Assembly: GCF_900110875.1 (NCBI RefSeq)
Contig: NZ_FOFM01000001.1
Location: 62,001-126,000, forward strand
Direction of reading: 5' to 3'
Source: Pseudovibrio axinellae
GTDB lineage: Bacteria; Pseudomonadota; Alphaproteobacteria; Rhizobiales; Stappiaceae
DNA length: 64,000 bases
The notes under the pieces are model-generated. The model was given only the letters and a program-made list of their open reading frames with translations, did no database searches and was not told the origin of the DNA. Below are positions 54,144 through 61,977 of the stretch, in pieces; positions within the stretch are counted from its first letter, which is position 1, and every line of letters starts with the position of its first letter. Position numbers and translations under genes: made by a program.

Positions 54144-54959
54144 ATGACTGAACACACGAGCATCGTTTTGGTACTCATTTTGACCAAGGGGCATGAGTTG
54201 GTCGATACAGCAAAATGCACGCGGATATTGCACAAAGAGCGTTGCGTCATTGGGCGTGGAAGTCGCGCGGATTGGATACTTCCTGACCCTGCGAACCAAA
54301 TCTCTCGTCGTCACTGTTCCATTGAATGGACAGATGGCTTGTACCGCCTCACTGATACGAGCTCCAACGGGACGTTCGTCAATGATTGGGACGAACCTAT
54401 ACCCAATGGCGAAGCGTGTAACCTACAAGACGGCGACATTATCAAGGTTGGAACCTATTATATTAGCACTCAAATTCTGCCGGAGGATGCAGACTCTCGC
54501 CTGAATGCTGGTGACTTTTTTAAAGACCCCGAACGGCAGGAAACATTAGCAGATCTGCTCCCGAAGACTGACGAGGGTAGCATTGATGAGTGGATCGAGG
54601 ATGAAGTCGTTTCATCTGAGGATGAACTCGCTGACGCCCTTGAGGACCCGCTTGAGTCACCTGAGACAATCTTGCGTAGGACGACAGAAACGTTGGACCC
54701 TTACTCGACGGGGGAAGGAAAACCTGAGTTTCCTGCCGGAAATTATGGAACGGAGGGCAATAGTCTTGCGAACTCAGTTCCGTTTGACAGTGACTGCGGG
54801 ATTTCCAGTGAAGAAGGAGCAAGTGCCTGGGATCATAACAGCACCGAATCTGATGCCTTTAAATTGCCGAGGGCCCAACATCAAACCATCCCAGAGGACT
54901 GGGATTCGGACCCCAGCAATGGGGCTGAAAGCAAAACCCGTAAACCAAATGACGATTAA
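54144..54959 (+). CDS. FHA-domain T6SS regulator (Fha/TagH-like)
   Basis: This 271-residue cytosolic protein has one FHA domain at about residues 20-105 (CVIGRGSRADWILPDPANQISRRHCSIEW ends with phosphothreonine-binding Arg and Ser-Asn, SSNGTFVND). The remaining acidic region is low complexity and ends without the TagH C-terminal domain. In the H1-T6SS the Fha1 protein, phosphorylated by the PpkA kinase, triggers assembly; a kinase-like gene lies at 36519. It overlaps tssJ by eleven bases. Confidence 0.85.
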   Translation: MTEHTSIVLVLILTKGHELVDTAKCTRILHKERCVIGRGSRADWILPDPANQISRRHCSIEWTDGLYRLTDTSSNGTFVNDWDEPIPNGEACNLQDGDIIKVGTYYISTQILPEDADSRLNAGDFFKDPERQETLADLLPKTDEGSIDEWIEDEVVSSEDELADALEDPLESPETILRRTTETLDPYSTGEGKPEFPAGNYGTEGNSLANSVPFDSDCGISSEEGASAWDHNSTESDAFKLPRAQHQTIPEDWDSDPSNGAESKTRKPNDD

Positions 54960-55443
54960 GTACATAACGCACATTTCTTCTTTGTTGTTGATCGTTATCG
55001 GCCTGGTCTCGTGTTCAGCCGAAATGCCAACACCCGTCATGATCACAACCACAGTCATTGCAGATAAGGAGCTAAACCAAAACGCCCAAGGTATGTCGAC
55101 GCCTGTGCAGGTGAAGATTTTTTATCTTACCTCTGATGCGGAATTTAAAACTCATGACTTTTTCACTTTGTTTGGAAAAGCAGACAAGGTTCTGGGCAAA
55201 AACCTGTTGGATGTGAAGGAAGTTTTCATAGCTCCTGGAAAGATGATGAAGGTAGCAGTCAAGGTTGATCCAAGTGTGGCATTCGTTGCTGTACTTGGCG
55301 CTTTTCGGACTGTGGACACAGGGACGTGGAACTCGGTGACGATGGTGCCCAACAACTCTCCATCTTATCTTATTGCTTATCTGAGCAAGCTTGAGATTAT
55401 TTTGTTGCCAGACAAGACCGTAAAAGAAGGATGGTTTTATTAA
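54949..55443 (+). CDS. tssJ: T6SS outer-membrane lipoprotein TssJ
   Basis: TssJ anchors the TssLM membrane complex to the outer membrane. The 164-residue product has a signal sequence with lipobox LVSC and lipid-carrying Cys22. The mature protein contains the transthyretin-like fold with QVKIFYLTSDAEFKTHDFFTLF and KVAVKVDPSVAFVAVLGAFR, typical of SciN/TssJ. ATG 54949 is chosen because it starts the signal peptide; a much longer frame upstream lacks similarity. Its stop overlaps the tssK start (TAATG). Confidence 0.92.
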   Translation: MTIKYITHISSLLLIVIGLVSCSAEMPTPVMITTTVIADKELNQNAQGMSTPVQVKIFYLTSDAEFKTHDFFTLFGKADKVLGKNLLDVKEVFIAPGKMMKVAVKVDPSVAFVAVLGAFRTVDTGTWNSVTMVPNNSPSYLIAYLSKLEIILLPDKTVKEGWFY

Positions 55444-56780
55444 TGACCACTCATAATAAAGTTATCTGGTCAGAAGGTCTCTTTCTGCAACCGCAGCACT
55501 TTCAACAGCATGACCGCTATCTAGAGCAGCTGGTCAGTGATAGCATCTCAAGTATCCGTCCGCATCCTTGGGGGCACACCGATTTAAAGATCAATCAGGA
55601 AGCTCTTAAGCTTGGCCAATTTGCTCTCAACTTCGCAAGCGGACTCATGCCGGACGGCACTCCCTTCAAGATGCCACAGGAATGTGATGCCCCCTCCTCC
55701 ATTCCCGTGCCAGAAAATGTAACGAACTGCATTGTTTATCTTGCTTTGCCCATTCGGCAGCCTGGGGCCTACGAGTACGAGTACCCCGGAGCGCAGGAAA
55801 CTGCAGCTCGATATGTGGTGCAAGAGTCTGAAGCGCGAGATGCCATAACTGGCAGCGATGCCAGCGTGCAAATGGAAACCGGGCGCCTGAGGTTCTTCTT
55901 CAAGTTTGACTTTGAAGATCTGGAAGGATGGATTCGGCTACCGCTGGCCCGTATTGTGGAAGTAAGGGCCGACAAACAGGTCATTTTGGACGATGAGTAT
56001 ATATCCACCGGTCTGGCCTCCCACTCCTCAGCAGTTTTGTTCGCGCATATTCGCGAGGTCTGGGGTTTACTGAGCCACCGTGCAAATGCATTAGCGGGGC
56101 GTGTTTCCAACTCAGGCAACAAAGGCGTAGCCGAGATCTCAGACTTTCTGCTCCTGCAAACAGTCAATCGATATGAACCGTTATTCGCTCATTTTGCTCA
56201 AACACCGTCCCTGCATCCGGAAGACCTTTATCGGACATGCATTCAGCTTGTAGGCGAACTTGCAACCTTTACAGCCGCAACACGCCGCCCCTTGGAGCTT
56301 CCGGCATACCGACATGAGGTTTTAACTGAGACATTTGCCCCTGTCATCGCGCAGGTAAGGCAACATTTATCGGCTGTATTGGAACAGACGGCCGTCCCAA
56401 TCCCGCTAGAGAAACGCAAATACGGCATTCACGTTGGTATGTTGCTGGATCGTAGCCTTATTAAATCAGCCCGGTTTGTCCTTGCTGTGAGCGCAGACCT
56501 GTCCTCGGAGGCCATCAACCGCCATTTCCCTGGTCAGATCACCATAGGGTCTGTTGAACATATACGCGATTTTGTAAATTCAGCATTGGCAGGGATCGCG
56601 ATCAAGCAGCTACCTGTCGCGCCAAGGCAAATTCCCTATCGTGCAGGTACTGCATACTTTGAACTCGATCCAGCATCTTCACATTGGGATGAGATCCGCG
56701 TTTCTGGCGGACTAGCACTTCATGTCGCAGGAGACTTCCCAAAGCTGGTTATGGAACTTTGGGCGATCAGAGAGCAATAG
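55443..56780 (+). CDS. tssK: T6SS baseplate-membrane linker TssK
   Basis: TssK joins the baseplate to the membrane complex. The 445-residue product begins MTTHNKVIWSEGLFLQPQHFQQHDRYLE, the near-invariant family start, and has the PHPWGHTDLKINQEALKLGQF segment. The C-terminus ends with SGGLALHVAGDFPKLVMELWAIRE. ATG 55443 overlaps the tssJ stop by one base. Confidence 0.96.
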   Translation: MTTHNKVIWSEGLFLQPQHFQQHDRYLEQLVSDSISSIRPHPWGHTDLKINQEALKLGQFALNFASGLMPDGTPFKMPQECDAPSSIPVPENVTNCIVYLALPIRQPGAYEYEYPGAQETAARYVVQESEARDAITGSDASVQMETGRLRFFFKFDFEDLEGWIRLPLARIVEVRADKQVILDDEYISTGLASHSSAVLFAHIREVWGLLSHRANALAGRVSNSGNKGVAEISDFLLLQTVNRYEPLFAHFAQTPSLHPEDLYRTCIQLVGELATFTAATRRPLELPAYRHEVLTETFAPVIAQVRQHLSAVLEQTAVPIPLEKRKYGIHVGMLLDRSLIKSARFVLAVSADLSSEAINRHFPGQITIGSVEHIRDFVNSALAGIAIKQLPVAPRQIPYRAGTAYFELDPASSHWDEIRVSGGLALHVAGDFPKLVMELWAIREQ

Positions 56781-56807
56781 ATTGCTGACGGAGATGATGG
56801 AGCTGAA

Positions 56808-58211
56808 ATGATGGCAAAGAAGGATTTCACTGCCCTTTCGGTGGATTCAATCGACACCGTTATCTCAACTGACGCACCTGATCAACGCCAGGATGACATT
56901 GACAGTTCCAATCTTACGTTCCATCAACCGACAGATTTTTGGTTCCTTGGCGCAGATGATATTCAATTTGCCCCAATAGGAAATAATCCGTTGGTCATGG
57001 CGGCATCGAGCTTACTTGCCCTCGCAGCCCGTTTGCGAAACCACGCCCAACACCGCGATGTAAGTGTATTGAGGTCGCATGTCATTTCGGAGATTAGAGC
57101 GTTTGAACATAATGCGATGCTCAGTGGATTTTCTTCTAAAACTGTTCGCATTGCACGTTATGTCATTTGCGCAACTCTTGATGACATCATCCTCAATACT
57201 CCCTGGGGAAGCCGGAGTATTTGGGCGACACAAAGCCTCGTCAGCAACTTTCATAAGGATGTTTCAGGGGGCGACCGGTTTTATGATCTTTTAAGAAAGA
57301 CACAGGCAAATCCAAGTCGCGACAAAGACCATCTTGAACTTTTATACCTTTGCATCTCACTTGGCTTTGAAGGCCGTTTGCGGATTATGCCACAAGGTAC
57401 AAATACCATGTCGCGTCTGCGATATGGTATATCGCGGCTCATACGTTCGCTTCGCGGTGATCGCGAAACTGACCTATCTCCTCACTGGAGAGGCGTGGAG
57501 GATGCCTATAGGCCACTTAGATGGTCCATGCCCGTTTGGGGAACATTCTTCGGAACAGCGCTCATTGCGTTGCTGATCTATTCAGTTCTTGCATTTTGGC
57601 TTACTGAGAAGAGTGAGAAGATCGCGTTTCGCTATGAATCCTTGGTCAATACAAGCCCGATTGACTTAACGCACCAACCCGCTCCCCCCCGCTCGGCCTT
57701 ACCCAACCTTCCTCAAACTCAAGCGACACCTGCACAAGCAACTCCAGGACACTCTCTTTCAGCTTTTCAGGCGATCAGCGGCTTTCTTGCACCTGAAATC
57801 CGACAAGGGCTCGTGATCGTTATGAATGCCAATGGCAAAGTGATCATCCGCTTAACTGGGGCTGGCATGTTTGCAACGGCAAGAGATACCCTCACAGCAC
57901 GCTTCGTACCCGTGGTTAATCGTGTGGCTGCAGCTCTTAATACTCAGCCTGGAACAATTAATGTTGTTGGGTATTCGGATAATATCCCCATTCGAAACGC
58001 CCGGTTCCCCAATAACGTTTCCCTTTCAAGAGCCCGTGCACATTCCGTGGCAGATCTGATCAAAACCCAGCTCTTAAACAAAGCCCGCATCAACGCCATT
58101 GGCCGAGGTGCCGCAGATCCAATTGCATCCAATGCAACGGCAAATGGTAGAGCTCAAAACAGGCGTATTGATATCACGCTTGCACCTCCGAACGCGGGAG
58201 GACCGAATTGA
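56808..58211 (+). CDS. tssL: T6SS inner-membrane protein TssL with OmpA-like domain
   Basis: TssL is part of the membrane complex with TssM and TssJ. Residues about 70-240 form the DotU-like cytoplasmic domain (ARYVICATLDDIILNTPWG). A single transmembrane helix lies at about 242-265 (TFFGTALIALLIYSVLAFWL). A periplasmic Pro/Gln/Ala-rich linker leads to an OmpA-like peptidoglycan-binding domain (GYSDNIPIRNARFPNNVSLSRARA, GRGAADP, NRRIDITL, about 335-465). So this is the evolved form that anchors to the cell wall itself. It overlaps the tssM start (TTGA). Confidence 0.95.
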   Translation: MMAKKDFTALSVDSIDTVISTDAPDQRQDDIDSSNLTFHQPTDFWFLGADDIQFAPIGNNPLVMAASSLLALAARLRNHAQHRDVSVLRSHVISEIRAFEHNAMLSGFSSKTVRIARYVICATLDDIILNTPWGSRSIWATQSLVSNFHKDVSGGDRFYDLLRKTQANPSRDKDHLELLYLCISLGFEGRLRIMPQGTNTMSRLRYGISRLIRSLRGDRETDLSPHWRGVEDAYRPLRWSMPVWGTFFGTALIALLIYSVLAFWLTEKSEKIAFRYESLVNTSPIDLTHQPAPPRSALPNLPQTQATPAQATPGHSLSAFQAISGFLAPEIRQGLVIVMNANGKVIIRLTGAGMFATARDTLTARFVPVVNRVAAALNTQPGTINVVGYSDNIPIRNARFPNNVSLSRARAHSVADLIKTQLLNKARINAIGRGAADPIASNATANGRAQNRRIDITLAPPNAGGPN

Positions 58212-61200
58212 CGAACGTTCGGCGCTTTTTCCCTTTCTGGTTCGTAACACTCCTCATTACGCTGGTTGTGTGCGCGATCGTTTGGTTCTTTGGTCCGCGC
58301 CTTTCATTGCTGGGTGTCAAGCCGCTGGATATGGCTGTGGTTCGCATGTTGGTTGTTATGGTGTTGCTCATGGTGTGGGCGACACTCAATATCGTGCACC
58401 TTTCCCGGCGCGCGCGAAACGCCGAGGCAAAAAACGAAGAGGAGGAGGAGGAAGAAAAACCTGAGGTTAATAGCAACGAGCTAGCAAAAAGCGAAGCTGC
58501 GCTGGTCACCACAAAAGTGGAAAAAATCCTAAGTATCCTTAAAACCACAAGTGTTGACGGGAAGCCAGGCCGCAGGGTGATCTACCAATTGCCCTGGTAT
58601 TTGCTCATTGGACCAGAAGGGTCTGGAAAAACGTCTTGCCTGCTTCGCTCCGGCATGAAATTTCCTCTGGCTCATAAACTGGGCCAAAACGTTGACGGAG
58701 CAACAGCCGAACCGACACCAGAATGTGAATACTGGTTTAGCAATCATGCAATTATAGTTGACAGTGCTGGTCGTTATACGAGCCAAGACCAAGACGGGCC
58801 TGTTGATTCTGCGGGTTGGCAGACTCTACTTTCGCTGATCAAGAGAACTCGACGACGTCAGCCTCTGAATGGCATGATCATTGCGGTTAATCTTGCCAAG
58901 CTTGCAACACTACAGTCAGACAAACGCCTTGATATGGCGCGCACCTTAAAACAACGTATTAAGGAGGCGGAAAAGCAGCTTGGCTTACGTTTCCCAATCT
59001 ATGTCATGTTTACAAAACTGGACCTGATCGCCGGGTTCACAGATTATTTTCATTTCATGGGACGTGAAGAACGTCAACAAGTCTGGGGAATAACTTTCCC
59101 GCTTGACGATGTGAAGTCCTCAAAGAATGCGGCCGGTTATTTTTCCTCCGAATATGAGCTACTCATTGAGCGCCTCAACTCACGTAATTACGACTATCTG
59201 AGTAAAGAGACGGATATCCAGCACCGTGGCCTCATCTACGGTTTCCCTCAGCAAATGCTTGCGCTCAAAACCGTACTCAACGACTTTTTGACGGAGATGT
59301 TTCGGCCTAACCGCTATGAAGATCGCAGCTTACTTCGTGGCGTCTACTTTACCTCGGCTATTCAAATGGGTCAGCCGGTTGATTTGCTGGCAGGCCCACT
59401 CGCCCAAGCTTACGGTGTCGGCCAGCAAGCAATTCCTTCTGCACCACCCGACAAGCACGCATTTTTCCTTGAACGGTTGTTCTTCGATCTGATCTTCGGT
59501 GAAAGCAATTTGGCAGGAGAAAATAAACAGGTCATGCGCAAAAGGAAGATCAGAAAACGCCTCGCACTGTCTGCCTGTGCGATAATTCTTGCATTCCTGA
59601 CAACAGTCTGGGTCATCAGCTACCAGTTAAACCGGGAAAACATCATCCATCGTGCACAAGCTGACCTGGAAGAATATCCAAAGTTTGCAGAGCGAATTGA
59701 TTCCGTTCGCGTGAATGATAGCAACTACCTAGCGGTGCTCCCGATACTTAACTACCTGCGTGATTTACCTGGGGGCTATGCAGAGCAACACCAAACACCA
59801 GCACGAAACGAACGCTGGGGCCTTAATCAGATCCCTCAGGTCGCTAAAGATGCCGATGCACTTTACCATAACGGATTAGAGCGGTATTTACGACCGCGTA
59901 TGATGCTGCGCCTTGAGCAGCAAATGGTTGCAAATATTAGTAACCCAGAATTTCTCTTCGAAGCACTACGCATCTACCTCGAGCTGGCTGAAAAAGGCCC
60001 ATTGGAACCCGCAACGATACAGCGCTGGGAAGAGGTCGATTGGGGCAGGCTTTACAGTGACCCTCGCCAGATAACCGAGCGTGAGCAGCTTTCAAATCAC
60101 CTTGCGGTGCTACTCGCGAAGCCTTTCCTAGTCCGCATTGATGTCAACACCGAGCTGGTCTCTCAGGTTCGTGAGATTTTGAACGCCACGCCCATTACAG
60201 AGCTCGCCTATTCCTATATCAAGGCAGGTCAAGCCGCCCAAAATCTCCCGGAATGGCGTCCAGATGAAGCTGGAGGCTCAGCCACCACAAGAGTATTTTC
60301 GCGTTTTTCTGGCAAACCTTTGAGTGATGGAATTGCAGGTCTGTACACCTATGATGGCTTCCATGGCGTTTTCTTACCGCAGCTGGTGGATAGCATTCAA
60401 AGTTTTGTTCGAGAGAGCTGGGTGCTTGGTCCCAATGGTCAGCTAGAGAACAACGAGCAAACGGTTACGCGGATCGAGCGCGGCGTACTAGGGCTTTATC
60501 TAGATGATTATGCCCGCATGTGGGATGCAATGCTCGCCGACTTGAAGATCGTCAAGTTCTCAAGCTTGTCCCAAGCAACAGACGTTATCAACACTGCGTC
60601 CGGCCCTAATTCGCCTATCAGAAGTATTCTGGTATCGGTCGCAGAGCAAACACAGCTTACAAAAACTTATACTCCTTCAGACGCAACTGGTATTGCGCAA
60701 AACGTAGCTGGGGGGGCTGCACGAATTGCGCAGGAGGAAGCGCGTGCAACAACAAACTTGAGACAACAGCAACTGGTTGAGGTATTAGGCGAATCTGTAC
60801 CTACAAGTGAAGGAGGCCCGAAGGCAGTGCCTCCTGGAACCTCTGTTGCGACACGCTTTGAAGCGATTGATAGCTTTACACTGGGGACAGGAAGCGGAGC
60901 CACGCCACTGGACGGCCTGCTAACGAGGGTTACGGATCTTTACCGGGAGCTTAATCGGATCTTACTTGCTAGCAACAGCCAGCAAGATGCCTTGAGCTAC
61001 ATTCTTGGTGGAGGTAGTGACGCAGTTAAAACCTTGAAAGATGAAGCCCCCAACCTTCCTATGCCTTTACAGAGTTGGGTTCTGGAGATGTTACAGTTCT
61101 CCTCTCAAGTCACACTGAATAACGCGCAAAACGCCATCAATGCTGCTTGGAGTTCTGAAGTATTACCACTTTGCAGTACAGCTTTGCCAAACCGTTACCC

Positions 61201-61870
61201 TGTTGCTCAGGGCCAACAGGCTTCGGTCATGCTTGATGACTTTTCGACCCTTTTCAAACCTGGCGGAAAAATCGAAACATTCTTCAAAGCAAACTTAAAG
61301 TCATTTGTGAACACATCCTCAACGCCGTGGACATGGAGAGAGCCGGGTTCCACGAACAACCCAGCCTCCAAACAAGCTCTACAAGTATTTGAGAAGGCCG
61401 ATACTATTCAAAATGCTTATTTTGGACAAGGCGGCGATCAACCTTCTGTTTCTTTTACGATGACACCAGTGGATCTCGACATTGGCTCAACCCGTGTTGC
61501 TCTTAACGTGGATGGCACCACAGTGAGCTACGCACATGGCCCCACTCGCCCTGTCGAACTGAATTGGCCTGGAACAGGGGTACCTTCTGCAAGTATTGCG
61601 TTCTTTCCCGCGATCGCAGGGAAGCCCAACTCGATCAATCTAAATGGTCCTTGGGCTCTCTTCCGACTGCTGGAAAAGGCGAGCGTGACAAAGACCAAGA
61701 TCCCTGATCAATATAAAGTCAGGTTCACTCTTGAAAACCGCTTTGCCACCTTCAACCTCGTGGCCAACAGCGTGAACAACCCCTTCTCCGCAAAGTTGCT
61801 ACAAAATTTCACCTGTCGAAGGAGTGTGGTACCTCAACTTTCGAAAGTGAATAATGCTCGGAAATACTAA
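58208..61870 (+). CDS. tssM: T6SS inner-membrane protein TssM (IcmF)
   Basis: TssM spans the inner membrane and contacts TssJ in the periplasm. The 1220-residue protein starts at TTG 58208, overlapping the tssL stop. Transmembrane helices lie at about 9-28, 43-63 and 452-474. The cytoplasmic domain has Walker A GPEGSGKTSCL (about 135), VDSAGRYTSQD and FTKLDLIAGF, so nucleotide binding is likely. The large C-terminal periplasmic region carries the IcmF-related and TssJ-binding beta domains. It is the last core gene. Confidence 0.96.
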   Translation: MTNVRRFFPFWFVTLLITLVVCAIVWFFGPRLSLLGVKPLDMAVVRMLVVMVLLMVWATLNIVHLSRRARNAEAKNEEEEEEEKPEVNSNELAKSEAALVTTKVEKILSILKTTSVDGKPGRRVIYQLPWYLLIGPEGSGKTSCLLRSGMKFPLAHKLGQNVDGATAEPTPECEYWFSNHAIIVDSAGRYTSQDQDGPVDSAGWQTLLSLIKRTRRRQPLNGMIIAVNLAKLATLQSDKRLDMARTLKQRIKEAEKQLGLRFPIYVMFTKLDLIAGFTDYFHFMGREERQQVWGITFPLDDVKSSKNAAGYFSSEYELLIERLNSRNYDYLSKETDIQHRGLIYGFPQQMLALKTVLNDFLTEMFRPNRYEDRSLLRGVYFTSAIQMGQPVDLLAGPLAQAYGVGQQAIPSAPPDKHAFFLERLFFDLIFGESNLAGENKQVMRKRKIRKRLALSACAIILAFLTTVWVISYQLNRENIIHRAQADLEEYPKFAERIDSVRVNDSNYLAVLPILNYLRDLPGGYAEQHQTPARNERWGLNQIPQVAKDADALYHNGLERYLRPRMMLRLEQQMVANISNPEFLFEALRIYLELAEKGPLEPATIQRWEEVDWGRLYSDPRQITEREQLSNHLAVLLAKPFLVRIDVNTELVSQVREILNATPITELAYSYIKAGQAAQNLPEWRPDEAGGSATTRVFSRFSGKPLSDGIAGLYTYDGFHGVFLPQLVDSIQSFVRESWVLGPNGQLENNEQTVTRIERGVLGLYLDDYARMWDAMLADLKIVKFSSLSQATDVINTASGPNSPIRSILVSVAEQTQLTKTYTPSDATGIAQNVAGGAARIAQEEARATTNLRQQQLVEVLGESVPTSEGGPKAVPPGTSVATRFEAIDSFTLGTGSGATPLDGLLTRVTDLYRELNRILLASNSQQDALSYILGGGSDAVKTLKDEAPNLPMPLQSWVLEMLQFSSQVTLNNAQNAINAAWSSEVLPLCSTALPNRYPVAQGQQASVMLDDFSTLFKPGGKIETFFKANLKSFVNTSSTPWTWREPGSTNNPASKQALQVFEKADTIQNAYFGQGGDQPSVSFTMTPVDLDIGSTRVALNVDGTTVSYAHGPTRPVELNWPGTGVPSASIAFFPAIAGKPNSINLNGPWALFRLLEKASVTKTKIPDQYKVRFTLENRFATFNLVANSVNNPFSAKLLQNFTCRRSVVPQLSKVNNARKY

Positions 61871-61977
61871 TGCAGCTGCGTGCCAACAATGGTGGTGTCT
61901 CCCGCTGAAGACCGCCTTTACCATGTAGCTCAATAATAAACAGAAGGATCACCAACGATCCCAAAGTGGAGTCCACC

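Noticed and set aside
54583-54948. Long N-terminal extension of tssJ
   Set aside because: The extension overlaps the FHA gene in another frame and would bury the lipoprotein signal peptide; the ATG at 54949 directly starts it.
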